Shown here: piece by piece, positions 26,985 through 35,550 of the stretch
Layout: each line of letters begins with the position of its first letter
How positions within the stretch are numbered: the first letter of the stretch is position 1
Assembly (NCBI RefSeq): GCF_029968035.1
Contig: NZ_JASCIQ010000012.1
Span: forward strand, 1 to 64,000
Direction of reading: 5' to 3'
Length of the DNA stretch: 64,000 nt
DNA from: Streptomyces cavernicola
GTDB lineage: Bacteria > Actinomycetota > Actinomycetes > Streptomycetales > Streptomycetaceae
Made by a program: the position numbers and the translations under genes
Notes under the pieces: model-generated
What the model was told of the DNA's origin: nothing
Databases searched by the model: none
What the model saw: the letters and a program-made list of their open reading frames with translations, nothing else

Positions 26985-27015
26985 GCGGTCGATCCGGGTC
27001 CTGGGCTGAGCGGTC
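26966..27015. repeat. 25-bp tandem duplication across a stop codon
   Basis: gatccgggtcctgggctgag + cggtc occurs twice head to tail (26966-26990 and 26991-27015). The first copy contains the last codons and TGA of the dehydrogenase; the second is an untranslated duplicate. Confidence 0.9.
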
Positions 27016-27047
27016 GGTGCGGCTCCTGTTGTGTGTGTGGGGGGGGC

Positions 27048-27779
27048 TCACGGCTCGGCGCGGGTGCGCCAGCCGTCCAGGACTCCGTCCACCACGGCCC
27101 GTACTCGGCGTCTGGCCTCGCCCCGCGGCACTCCGGCCATCAGCAGCGCGTCGTACGCCGAGTCCTCGTGCCGCACCGCCGCCCGCACCGCGGCCCCGAC
27201 CGCGACCGTGTCCAGGGCCCGGCCCGCCGCGGTGCGGCCCACCCGGCCGCTGCCGCGCCGGGAGGCGTGCGCCGCGATCCGCTCCGCGCGCTCGGGCGGG
27301 CAGCCGGGGAACAGGGTGCGGATCTCCGCCGCGAACGCCGCCGCGAACCGGACGTCCGCCGCCGCCCGCCGCGCCGCGTCCCGCTCCCGGCGTCGCGCCC
27401 GTGCCTCCGCGTCCGCGAGGCAGCGCCGCTCGGCCAGGGCGAGCGCGGCCTCCTCGACGAGCACGCCCTGCCGCTCGTACCGCCGTTTCCGATGGTTCCT
27501 GCGGACCACGACCACCGACAGCGAACTGCCCTCCCTGGCCCGCCGGGTCAGCGCCGTGTCGCCGCGCGGGAGGAACACCAGATGCCCGAGGTCCGCGCAG
27601 TCCAGGCAGTGCGGCGCGCCGTCGGCGAGTACGAGGAGCGCGAGCGGGCCGACCGCGCACTCCGCGCAGTGCCGGGGCTTCCGCCCGAGCGGCTGGATCG
27701 CCACAAGTCCCGTACGGGCCACGTCCGTTGACGGCCTGACCGTGACCTTGGCCCTGCCCCTGGCCGTGGAGCGCGTCAT
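27048..27779 (-). CDS. DUF2293 protein with a zinc-ribbon-like N-terminus
   Basis: 243 residues. The N-terminal part has cysteine pairs RHCAECAV and PHCLDCADLGHLVFLPRGD that look like a zinc site. The C-terminal DUF2293 region includes EIRTLFPGCPPERAERIAAH, and VVRRNHRKRRYERQ lies between them. A basic helical stretch rich in Arg/Ala links the two. A nucleic-acid role is plausible but unproved. ATG 27779. Confidence 0.82.
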   Translation of the reverse strand: MTRSTARGRAKVTVRPSTDVARTGLVAIQPLGRKPRHCAECAVGPLALLVLADGAPHCLDCADLGHLVFLPRGDTALTRRAREGSSLSVVVVRRNHRKRRYERQGVLVEEAALALAERRCLADAEARARRRERDAARRAAADVRFAAAFAAEIRTLFPGCPPERAERIAAHASRRGSGRVGRTAAGRALDTVAVGAAVRAAVRHEDSAYDALLMAGVPRGEARRRVRAVVDGVLDGWRTRAEP

Positions 27780-27852
27780 GAGCGGTATGTACCCGGTGGT
27801 CCGGGGGGCTCACCCGGCTCGCGTTTTTTATGTCTCACTGTGTCATCACGGT

Positions 27853-28332
27853 TCAGGCGGTGAGTCCGAGCACGAGCGCCGCACAGCCCGCCAGCGCGCC
27901 GACCGCCCGCACATGGTTCCAGGCCGTCCACTCCCGTACGTACGACCGCCACGGCTCGACGCTCTCCGGGGCCTCCGGGTCGAGCTTCGCCAGGGCCTCG
28001 TTGCGCGGGATGTTCGCCGCGACGGTCACCCCGAACGAGCCGAACAGGTACAGCGCGCAGCCGAGCAGCAGCGCGAGCGTGCCCGGATCCGGCCACAGCA
28101 CGAACGTCACGACCGCCACCACCGCGCACAATCCGGCCGTGCCGACGAACACCGCCAGGAACAAGGGGTTCACGATCAGCACGTTCAGCTTCTGCATCGC
28201 GGCCATGCCCTGCGCGGGCGGCAGCGCGCCGAGCGTGCGCATCACCGAGGTGGAGAACGCGAAGAAGACGCCTGCCATGAGGCCGCAGCCGAGCGCGGCC
28301 GCGAGTGTCAGTACGAAGTACGGTCCGTCCAT
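27853..28332 (-). CDS. DUF1772 (anthrone oxygenase-like) membrane protein
   Basis: 159 residues with four hydrophobic segments: FVLTLAAALGCGLMAGVFFAF, NPLFLAVFVGTAGLCAVVAV, a third LALLLGCALYLFGSFGVTV, and a C-terminal AVGALAGCAALVLGL. The FSTSVMRTLGALPPAQGMAAMQ and NIPRNEALA motifs are those of the DUF1772 family, whose fungal relatives act as anthrone oxygenases; the bacterial role is unknown. ATG 28332 follows GGGGGA at 9 nt. Confidence 0.83.
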   Translation of the reverse strand: MDGPYFVLTLAAALGCGLMAGVFFAFSTSVMRTLGALPPAQGMAAMQKLNVLIVNPLFLAVFVGTAGLCAVVAVVTFVLWPDPGTLALLLGCALYLFGSFGVTVAANIPRNEALAKLDPEAPESVEPWRSYVREWTAWNHVRAVGALAGCAALVLGLTA

Positions 28333-28380
28333 CACTGAGATTCCCCCGGTCACTGCGAGTCCCCCGGTTCTGCGTTTCCC

Positions 28381-28412
28381 CGACTGCCCGACTGCCCGAC
28401 TGCCCGACTGCC
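28381..28412. repeat. Four tandem copies of an 8-bp unit
   Basis: cgactgcc is repeated four times without error in the 228-bp gap between divergent DUF1772 and uridine-kinase-like genes. The rest of the gap shows no recognisable site. Confidence 0.9.
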
Positions 28413-28560
28413 CGGTGTGCCGATTCGCCCTCGAATGTGGCCCGTTGATCCTGTCGCCGAAGGGCTTGCGCGGCAAGTCGATTGGCCCGTCCCTTCCGGC
28501 GGCTTCAATCTGCCTCCCCGGTCGTCTTCCTCCGTGTCCGCAGCCGGGCATCATGGCCGC

Positions 28561-29199
28561 GTGCGACTCGAACCGATCACCTGGGACCGCCTGACCGACG
28601 CCCTCGCCGACCGCATCGCCGGCCTCGACACGGCCGACGGCGGCGACTGGCCCCGGATCGGCATCGACGGCGCCCCGGCCGCCGGCACCGGCGGACTCGC
28701 CCGCCGCCTCGCCGACGCGCTGCGGGTACGCGGCCGATCCCCGCTGGTCGTGGACACAGAGGACTTCCTGCGCCCCGCGTCGCTGCGCTTCGAGTACGGG
28801 CACGAGGACCCCGAGTCGTACTACGGCGGCTGGTTCGACACCGGCGCACTCTGGCGCGAGGTGCTCGGCCCGCTCGACCCCGGTGGCGCCGGGCGGGTGC
28901 TGCCCGACCTGTGGGACCCGGCCGCCGACCGCGCCACCCGCAGCCCGTACGTCCAACTCCCGCCCGGCGGTGTCCTGTTGCTGCACGGGCCGCTGCTCCT
29001 CGGCAAGTGGTTCCCCTTCGACCTGACGGTCCACCTGGCGCTCGCCCCCGGCGCCCTGCAGCGTCGTACGCCCCCGGACGACCGGTGGACCCTCCCCGCC
29101 TTTGCCCGCTACGCCGACGAGGTCGCCCCGGAGGCCGCCGCCGACGTCCTGGTCCGCGCCGACGACCCACAGCGCCCGGCTTGGGCGGGCGGTTCGTGA
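28561..29199 (+). CDS. Uridine kinase-like P-loop protein with degenerate Walker A
   Basis: 212 residues related to nucleoside-kinase-like proteins. The P-loop position reads IGIDGAPAAGTGGLARRLAD, so the lysine and Ser/Thr of GxxxxGK(S/T) are missing. Downstream family text is retained: VVDTEDFLRPASLRFEYGHED, GAGRVLPDLWDPAADRATRS and PPGGVLLLHGPLLLGKWFPFD. It is likely not a normal ATP-dependent kinase, although the fold is kept. The GTG start at 28561 (VRLEPITWDRL) is a best guess. Confidence 0.75.
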   Translation: MRLEPITWDRLTDALADRIAGLDTADGGDWPRIGIDGAPAAGTGGLARRLADALRVRGRSPLVVDTEDFLRPASLRFEYGHEDPESYYGGWFDTGALWREVLGPLDPGGAGRVLPDLWDPAADRATRSPYVQLPPGGVLLLHGPLLLGKWFPFDLTVHLALAPGALQRRTPPDDRWTLPAFARYADEVAPEAAADVLVRADDPQRPAWAGGS

Positions 29200-29439
29200 G
29201 GGCGGGGCGTGCGGGCGGGGCGTGAAGGCGGTGCTTGAGGGCGGGGGCTCGTCACGGAGCGTGGCCGGGGTTGCTCGTGCGGGTGCGGGGTACTCGGCGC
29301 GGGACGAGAATTGAGTGCGCCGGCAGCGGCGGCGCCCTTGCGCTCCGTGCCGTTGAGCCGGCCCACCGCCCGGTCTACCCCCGGTCTGAGACCAGGCCGG
29401 CCAACCGGCTTACGACCAACCGGCATACGGAGGCACACC

Positions 29440-29859
29440 ATGACCACCGCCGGAGACATCATGCACCGCGGTGCACAGTGGATCCCCGCCCACGAGACCC
29501 TGGACCGCGCCGCGCAGTTGATGCGCCAGCTCAACGTGGGCGCGCTCCCGATCAGCGACGAGAACGAGCGCCTCTGCGGCATCCTCACCGACCGTGACAT
29601 CGTCGTCGGCTGCGTGGCGATGGGCCACGACCCGGCCAAGGTCACCGCGGGCGAGATGGCCAAGGGCACACCCCGCTGGATCGAGGCCGACGCCGATGTC
29701 GACGCCGTGCTCCGCGAGATGCAGGGGCACCAGATCCGTCGACTCCCGGTGATCGAGGACAAGCGCCTCGTCGGCATGATCAGCGAGGCCGACCTGGCCC
29801 AGCACCTCACCGAGGATCAGCTCGCCTCCTGGGCGGAATTGGTCTACGCGAGGAGCTAG
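29440..29859 (+). CDS. CBS-pair domain protein
   Basis: 139 residues made of two CBS motifs. The first is IMHRGAQWIPAHETLDRAAQ with LNVGALPISDENERLCGILT. The second spans ADADVDAVLREMQGHQ and IRRLPVIEDKRLVGMISEAD. Such stand-alone CBS pairs bind adenine nucleotides, and in Streptomyces they are often dormancy- or stress-induced. ATG 29440 lies 6 nt after GGAGG, so longer in-frame starts upstream are unlikely. The 240 bp before it show GC-rich simple repeats only. Confidence 0.9.
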   Translation: MTTAGDIMHRGAQWIPAHETLDRAAQLMRQLNVGALPISDENERLCGILTDRDIVVGCVAMGHDPAKVTAGEMAKGTPRWIEADADVDAVLREMQGHQIRRLPVIEDKRLVGMISEADLAQHLTEDQLASWAELVYARS

Positions 29860-30060
29860 CCCCGGCTCCTGCCCCTGCTGCCGCTCCTGCTCCTGCTCCT
29901 GCTTGCAGGGCTCTGGAGCTTGCAGCGTTCTGGAGCTTGTAGGGCTCTGGCGCGTCGGGCCGCCGGCTCGGGCGGCGTTTCGGCGTACTTCACCTGCGTA
30001 CGGAACGCCGCCCTGCCGGATGATCCGCAATAAAAACGGATCAACTGGGATGATCGCGCC

Positions 30061-30864
30061 ATGACGCAGACGCGAACCCACGGGTATCTCTTCGACCCCC
30101 GCCAGACCGAGGCCGGCCGGCCTTACGACGCGACCGCCGCCCTCTTCGACGCGAGCACCTTCCGGCACTTCGAGCGCATCGGCGTCGGCCCCGGCTGGCG
30201 CTGCTGGGAGGTCGGCGCGGGCGGCACGTCCGTACTCGCCTGGCTGGCCAAACGGGTCGGGCCCACCGGGCGGGTCGTCGGCACCGACCTCGACATCGCG
30301 CGCGCGAGCGCCGCCGCCCGGCCGCCCGTCGAGGTCCGCTGCCACGACGTGTCCGCGCAGGAACCTCCGGGCGAGGGCTTCGACCTGGTGCACGCCCGGC
30401 TCGTCCTCTCCCACGTCACCGACCGCGACCGCGCCCTGCGGTCGATGGTCCGCGCCCTGCGCCCCGGCGGCCGACTGCTCGTCGAGGACGCGGACATCGC
30501 GCTCCAGCCGCTCGGCTGCCCCGAAGAGCAGGGCCCCGCCCAGCAGTTGGCCAACCACGTACGCCAAGGGCTGCGCGCCCTCCTCGCCGAACGCGGAGCC
30601 GACACCGCCTACGGGCGCAGGCTGCCCCGACTGCTCCGCGAGGCCGGCCTGGCCCAGGTCGAGGCCGAGGCGTACTTCCCGCTGACCTCCCCGGCCGCCG
30701 TCGCCCTGGAGACCGCCACGGTCCAGGAGGCCCGCGACCGCCTCGTCGACCGCGCCCTGGTCACCGGCGCCGACGTCGACCGCTACCTCGCCCAACTCGT
30801 CAGCGGCACCCTCGACTTGGCCACGGCGCCCTTGATCTCCGCCTGGGGGCGTAAGGCCGCCTGA
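30061..30864 (+). CDS. Class I SAM-dependent methyltransferase
   Basis: 267 residues. The SAM-binding region is CWEVGAGGTSVLAWLAKRVG with VVGTDLDIARA, and post-motif strands FDLVHARLVLSHVTDRDRAL and ALRPGGRLLVEDADIALQP. The acceptor substrate is unknown; the closest pattern is UbiE/COQ5-like. ATG 30061 is 6 nt after GATGAT (30049-30054) without a ribosome-binding site, so it is perhaps leaderless. The AT-rich aataaaaacggatc just upstream stands out in this GC-rich DNA. Confidence 0.88.
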   Translation: MTQTRTHGYLFDPRQTEAGRPYDATAALFDASTFRHFERIGVGPGWRCWEVGAGGTSVLAWLAKRVGPTGRVVGTDLDIARASAAARPPVEVRCHDVSAQEPPGEGFDLVHARLVLSHVTDRDRALRSMVRALRPGGRLLVEDADIALQPLGCPEEQGPAQQLANHVRQGLRALLAERGADTAYGRRLPRLLREAGLAQVEAEAYFPLTSPAAVALETATVQEARDRLVDRALVTGADVDRYLAQLVSGTLDLATAPLISAWGRKAA

Positions 30865-30893
30865 CTCCCAGAACACTCCCGCCCGGCATGCAC

Positions 30894-31994
30894 TCACCCA
30901 GGCCGTCCTCCCACCCGCAGTACCGCGCGTGCCCCCGCCCGGCAGCCCTCCGCCGCCGCGTCCGCCGCCGAGGCGCCCGCGAGGCGGGTGGCCAGGAAGG
31001 CGCCGGTGAAAGCGTCCCCGGCGCCCGTGGTGTCCCGCGCCGCGACGCGTACGCCGGGCACGCGCACCGCGGCCGCCCCTGCCTCGGCTACGAGCGCACC
31101 CTCCGCGCCGGCTGTGACCGCCACCAGCGGAAACCGGCTGCCCAGCTTCGCCGCCGCCTCCGCCACCGCCGTGAGGTCGAGCGGGACGAATGGGTCTGAC
31201 GGGTCGGACCGGCCGGACGGGTCGGACGGGTCGGACCGGCTGGACGGGTCGGATGGGTCGGACGGGCTGGACAGGTTAGGCGGGTGGGGCTGTTGGGGCG
31301 GTCGGGGTGATCGGGGCTGTTGGGGTGGGGCGGGCGTCGGCAAGCCCGCGAGCAGCATCGCCTCGTCCCAGTTCGGCAGCAGTACGTCCGCTCCCTCCAC
31401 CGCGTCCAGGAACCGGTCCACTCCCGACTCGGCCAGGAACCCCGCCGACGCCGGATCGACGCTCACCGTTATCCCCCGCGCGCGTGCCGCCGACAGCGCG
31501 AGCCGTGCGGTGGCCCGGCTGCCGTCCGCGAAGAACAGGTAGCCCGACAGGTGCAGATGGGCGACCCCGTCGAGGAATGCCGGCGACCAGTCCGCAGGCC
31601 GGAGCCGCAGCACCGCCCCGCTGTCCGTCAGGAACGTCCGCTCCGCCGCCCCGTCCACCAGGCAGATCACCGTGCCTGTCGCCGCCTCCTCGTCGACGAC
31701 CAGGCGCGGCCGCACCCCGGCGGCCCGCAGTGACTGTTCGTGCCACGCCGCGGACTCGGCGCCCACCCGCCCGAGGAGCGTCACCTCCGCGCACCCCCAA
31801 CGGGCCGCCCAGCACGCCACGTTGGCGCCCGCCCCGCCCGGCATGAGCCGGATCGCGGCCGCCGTGTCCGTGCCATGGGCGAGCGGCGCGCGATACCGCG
31901 CCACCACATCCGTCACCACGTCGCCGAGCACAAGCAGCCCACCGGCCCCCGACCCGGACCCCGCCGCATCCGCCGACCGCGCTCCCGGGCTCAC
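30894..31994 (-). CDS. psuK: PfkB-family sugar kinase, probable pseudouridine kinase
   Basis: About 366 residues. PfkB motifs: LVLGDVVTDVVARYRAP, PGGAGANVACWAARWG (signature 1) and RDTTGAGDAFTGAFLATRLA (signature 2, catalytic Asp). Being next to psuG it probably phosphorylates pseudouridine to pseudouridine 5'-phosphate. Residues about 219-269 (31188-31340) are an inserted Pro/Gln then Ser-Asp-Pro repeat (SDPSDPSSRSDPSDPSGR) between the two lobes' conserved strands. GTG 31994 is favoured over GTG 32003 because GGGGAG lies 10 nt before it. Confidence 0.82.
   Translation of the reverse strand: MSPGARSADAAGSGSGAGGLLVLGDVVTDVVARYRAPLAHGTDTAAAIRLMPGGAGANVACWAARWGCAEVTLLGRVGAESAAWHEQSLRAAGVRPRLVVDEEAATGTVICLVDGAAERTFLTDSGAVLRLRPADWSPAFLDGVAHLHLSGYLFFADGSRATARLALSAARARGITVSVDPASAGFLAESGVDRFLDAVEGADVLLPNWDEAMLLAGLPTPAPPQQPRSPRPPQQPHPPNLSSPSDPSDPSSRSDPSDPSGRSDPSDPFVPLDLTAVAEAAAKLGSRFPLVAVTAGAEGALVAEAGAAAVRVPGVRVAARDTTGAGDAFTGAFLATRLAGASAADAAAEGCRAGARAVLRVGGRPG
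31188..31340. repeat. In-frame tandem repeat expansion inside psuK
   Basis: Degenerate gggtcggac-type units repeat across about 90 bp, followed by ggggcggtcgggg-like units. On the minus strand they encode SDP/SGR repeats and a PQ-rich stretch of about 51 residues in total, inserted where PfkB kinases normally have a short loop. Confidence 0.8.
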
Positions 31995-32042
31995 CCCGAC
32001 CACGCTCCCCGGCTGCTCACCGCGTCCGCCCTCCCCGGCTGC

Positions 32043-32945
32043 TCATCGCGTCCACGCCGCCGCGACCCGTGCGGCGAGCCGCACATTGCCCCGTACCGCC
32101 GCCAGATTCGCCCGCAGCGACGCCCCGTCCGTGTGCCGCACGAGGAAGTCGAGCAGGAACGGCGTCACCGCCTGCCCCGTGATGCCGCGCCCCGCACACT
32201 CCTGCAACGCCTCGGCCAGCACGCGCGCGTGCAGCTCGGGGTCCAGCTGTTCCGCCTCGGCCACGGGGTTCGCCACGATCAGCGCCGAGTCCGGCCCGCC
32301 GAGCGCGTCCTGGGCCCGCAGCACCGAAGCCACCTCCTCGGGAGAGTTCAGCGTCCAGTCCACCGGGTGTCCCGAGTCGGTGAGGTAGAAGCCGGGGAAG
32401 CGGTCCGTCCCGTACCCGGCGACCGTCACTCCCAGCGTCTCGAGCCGCTGCAACGTCGCCGGCACGTCCAGGATCGACTTCACGCCCGCACACACCACCG
32501 CGATCCGCGTACGGGACAACAGCGCCAGGTCCGCCGACTCGTCCTGGGTCGACGTCCACTCCCGATGCACCCCGCCGAGCCCTCCCGTGGCGAATACCCG
32601 CACCCCCGCGCGTGCCGCGAGGAACGCTGTCCCCGACACCGTCGTCGCGCCGCTCGCCCCGGTCGCGAGTGCGGGCGCCAGATCCCGGTGCCCCAGCTTC
32701 CGGATGCCGTCGCCCGAGGCGATCCGCTCGACCTGCTCCTTGTCGAGGCCGACCCTGGCCCGACCGTCGAGCACCGCCACCGTGGCGGGCACGGCGCCCT
32801 CGCGGCGTACCGACTCCTCCAGTTCCAGGGCCACTTGGAGGTTCTGCGGGCGTGGCAGCCCGTGCGCGATGATCGTCGACTCCAGGGCCACGACCGGCCG
32901 CCCCGCCGCCAACGCCTCCCTGACCTCTTCCGACACGATCAGCAC
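32043..32945 (-). CDS. psuG: Pseudouridine-5'-phosphate glycosidase
   Basis: 300 residues. It cleaves the C-C bond of pseudouridine 5'-phosphate to uracil and ribose 5-phosphate. Recognised from [91 protein letters not shown] and GFYLTDSG, which include the Mn-binding and catalytic Lys/Glu/Asp regions. GTG 32945 lies 6 nt after GGGAGG. psuK follows after 48 bp, so the two form a catabolic pair. Confidence 0.95.
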   Translation of the reverse strand: MLIVSEEVREALAAGRPVVALESTIIAHGLPRPQNLQVALELEESVRREGAVPATVAVLDGRARVGLDKEQVERIASGDGIRKLGHRDLAPALATGASGATTVSGTAFLAARAGVRVFATGGLGGVHREWTSTQDESADLALLSRTRIAVVCAGVKSILDVPATLQRLETLGVTVAGYGTDRFPGFYLTDSGHPVDWTLNSPEEVASVLRAQDALGGPDSALIVANPVAEAEQLDPELHARVLAEALQECAGRGITGQAVTPFLLDFLVRHTDGASLRANLAAVRGNVRLAARVAAAWTR

Positions 32946-33098
32946 CTGTGGCCTCCCATCGCCGATGTCCACCCCGGCCTTGACTCTCGCCTCATCCCTG
33001 GCGTCCGGGCCCCGAGCCCAAACCCGCACACGCACGTACCGGGCCGAAAGCGCGGCCTCCGGCGCAGGGGGGCGGGCGAGGTCGAGATACGCCGAGCC

Positions 33099-33887
33099 TC
33101 AGGCTCTCCGCGTCCCCGCCCACGGCATCAGCCGTCTCTCCGCCGCCCCGAGCAGCGCGTTGACGGCCAGGCCGAGCGCGCCCGCCCACAGCGTCCCCGC
33201 CAGCACGTCCGTCGTGCCGTCCGGTATCTGCGCGGCCTGTGCGATGGACGTGCCGAGCCCCTCGCCGAAGCCCGAGAGGATCTCCGACGCGACCGCCAGG
33301 ATCAGCGCCACCGCCGCCGAGATCCGCACCCCCGCGGCGATGAACGGAGCCGTAGCCGGCAGCGACACCCGCCACAGCACCTGCAGCCGCCCGAACCCGA
33401 ACGCCCGCAACGTGTCCTTGGCGACCGGGTCGACGTCACCCAGCCCGTACACCGTGTTGAAGAGCACCGGCCACACGCAGGCGTACGCGATGACCGTCAC
33501 CTGCATCTCGCTGCCCGTGCCGAGCAGCAGCGCCACCAGCGGGATCAGCGCCACGGACGGGATCGGCCGCAGGAACTCGACCACGGCACGGGCCGCCGCG
33601 TCGGCCTTCGGAACGCTGCCGAACAGCACCCCCAGCGGCACCGCCAGGGCACACCCGAGCAGCAGCCCGTACGCCCAGACGGTGAGCGTCGCCGCCAGGC
33701 CGTCGAGGAAGAGCGGGTCGCCGGCCAGCTCCGTCGCGCGCGCCACGACCTCGGAGGACGGGGGCAGATAGGCGCGCTGCACGATCCCCGCGCGGCCCGC
33801 CACCTCCCCGGCGGCCAGCACGACCAGGACGCCGGCGAGGCCGAGCAGCGCCCGCCGCGGCCGGGACAGCGCCGTCACCGCGCTCAT
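33099..33887 (-). CDS. ABC transporter permease, NitT/TauT (SsuC) type
   Basis: 262-residue inner-membrane permease with six hydrophobic segments. The ATPase-contact loop reads KDTLRAFGFGRLQVLWRVSL + PATAPFIAAGVR (EAA-type motif). Its ATG overlaps the stop of the binding-protein gene (ATGA). No ATPase gene is present in the neighbourhood, so it must use one encoded elsewhere. Same strand as psuG, 153 bp upstream of it, suggesting uptake of a pyrimidine or nucleoside; that is inference. Confidence 0.88.
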   Translation of the reverse strand: MSAVTALSRPRRALLGLAGVLVVLAAGEVAGRAGIVQRAYLPPSSEVVARATELAGDPLFLDGLAATLTVWAYGLLLGCALAVPLGVLFGSVPKADAAARAVVEFLRPIPSVALIPLVALLLGTGSEMQVTVIAYACVWPVLFNTVYGLGDVDPVAKDTLRAFGFGRLQVLWRVSLPATAPFIAAGVRISAAVALILAVASEILSGFGEGLGTSIAQAAQIPDGTTDVLAGTLWAGALGLAVNALLGAAERRLMPWAGTRRA

Positions 33888-34986
33888 GACGACCCGGCCC
33901 GGAACAGCAGCTTCTCCGGGTCGAGTTGCTTCTTCAGCAGCCCGCCCTCCGTCATCATCGCGATCAACTTCCCGATGCGCTCGGGGTCGTTGGAGCGTGC
34001 GTAGCGGGGGAGTGCGATGGCGCGGGCCGTCTTCACGTCGAGCTTCGTGTACCCCGGCAGCACCTCCTCCACGTGTCCCGGTTCTGCGCCGCGTCCCGCT
34101 GGGCCCGTCGGACGGCACGCTGGAAGGCCGCAGCCGTCCTCGGGTTCTCTTCGGTGAACTGCTGCGTCGCCGCGTACCCGGACAGGGGCAGACCGGAGGC
34201 GGGGCCGCTCGCGCCGTCGACGACCACGCGCGCGTTGAGCCTGCGTCTGGCGTCGGTGAGGAACGGCTCGGTGATGTCGGCCGCCTCCACCTGGCCCTTC
34301 TCCAGCGCTGCGGCCATCTGTGGGAAGGGCACCTGCCGGTACTCCACCGGCTTCGCGCTCTTGCCCTCGGCCTTGAGAATCGCGTCGAGCCGCAGCGACT
34401 GGATGCTGTGCAGGACGTTCTCCGCGACCTTGCGGCCCTGAAGGTCCTTCGCCGTACGGATCGGTGAGTCGGGCATGACGACGACGTCCATGGAGTGCCG
34501 GGCGAGCGCCACCCCGTCCACCAGGATCCGCAGCTTCAGCGCGCCTCGCTCCTGGGCCTGCAGCATCGTCACGTAGTTGCCGCCCGCCACGACGTCCACC
34601 TGGCCGTTGGCGAGCGCCGGAACGGCCTGCACGCTCTGCTGCACGGGCCGCACCCGCACCCGCACCCGCAGCCCCTCGTCCTTGAAGTAGCCGCGCTCCT
34701 GGGCGATGTAGAGGGCGGCGCTGTCCACGAGCGGGGTCGCCGCGACGGTGACCGTGGACTTCTCCGGACCATCGCCCCCTGCGGCGCCGCTCCCGGAGCC
34801 CGAGCCTCCGCAGCCGGTCGCCAGGAGCAGCAGCGCGACCGGGGCCGCCGCAAGGCGGCGCAGCGCGCCCCGCAGCCGACGGCGCCGCCCGTCGCGGCCC
34901 GCGCGGGTCCCCGAGGAGCTCTCCGACGCCCCTGCTGCATGTGCTGTCGAGTGACGTGCCGTCGTGTGCTTCGTCTGCTGTGACAC
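33884..34986 (-). pseudogene. ABC transporter NMT1/THI5-like substrate-binding lipoprotein, frameshifted
   Basis: The main frame begins GTG 34986, 6 nt after GGGGGAG, with a lipoprotein signal ending LLLLATGCGG. The NMT1/THI5-like body follows: AALYIAQERGYFKDEGLRVR, GQVDVVAGGNYVTMLQAQE and EYRQVPFPQMAAALEKGQVE. At about 34072-34078 the homology leaves this frame after AAQNRDT and resumes in another as EEVLPGYTKLDVKTARAIAL, ending at 33884. Adding one base (acgtggagg to acggtggagg) restores TVEEVLPGY. Real loss of the transporter's binding protein or a sequencing error. Confidence 0.82.
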
Positions 34987-35131
34987 CGTCAACTCCCCCG
35001 TATCAGACGTAACTTGGATAGTGCATGCCGCGTTCGCGGTTCAAGACCGCGTTCTGCGGCGGCCGCGCCGGTGAACAGCCGAAAGGCCGTGCCCGCGCGG
35101 GCTGTTGACGCTCGCTCTAAAGTGACCGTCC

Positions 35132-35494
35132 ATGACGACGACCGACGCCGCCCCCGCCTCGTTCAGCACGCACATCCCCGACGCCGACCTGGAGCCGGAG
35201 CCCCTCGACCCGGCCCAGATCGTCTCCGGCGATCCCGTCGTGACCGGCAAGGTGCTCTGGGAGTCCCCCGACGGCCGGCAGGCGCGCGGCATCTGGCAGA
35301 TCACCCCCGGAGTCGTGACCGACACCGAGGCCGACGAACTCTTCGTGGTCGTCAGCGGCCGCGCCACCGTAGAGGTGGAGGGCGGTGACGTACTGGAGGT
35401 CGGTCCCGGCGACATGGCCGTCCTGCGCGCGGGCGACCGCACGACATGGACGGTGCACGAGACCCTCCGCAAGGCGTACCACGTCAACCTCTGA
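35132..35494 (+). CDS. Cupin domain protein (DUF861/EutQ-like)
   Basis: 120 residues forming a single small cupin: GKVLWESPDGRQARGIWQIT, ELFVVVSGRATVEVEGGDVL and VGPGDMAVLRAGDRTTWTV. The metal-binding histidines of classical cupins are mostly missing, as in the DUF861 group. Function unknown. ATG 35132 lies 8 nt after TAAAGT (35118-35123), consistent with a leaderless transcript. Confidence 0.87.
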   Translation: MTTTDAAPASFSTHIPDADLEPEPLDPAQIVSGDPVVTGKVLWESPDGRQARGIWQITPGVVTDTEADELFVVVSGRATVEVEGGDVLEVGPGDMAVLRAGDRTTWTVHETLRKAYHVNL

Positions 35495-35550
35495 GGCCGC
35501 GGGGCACACCGGACGGCACGAACGCGCGCGGCCGGAAGGGGCGGGCGTGC

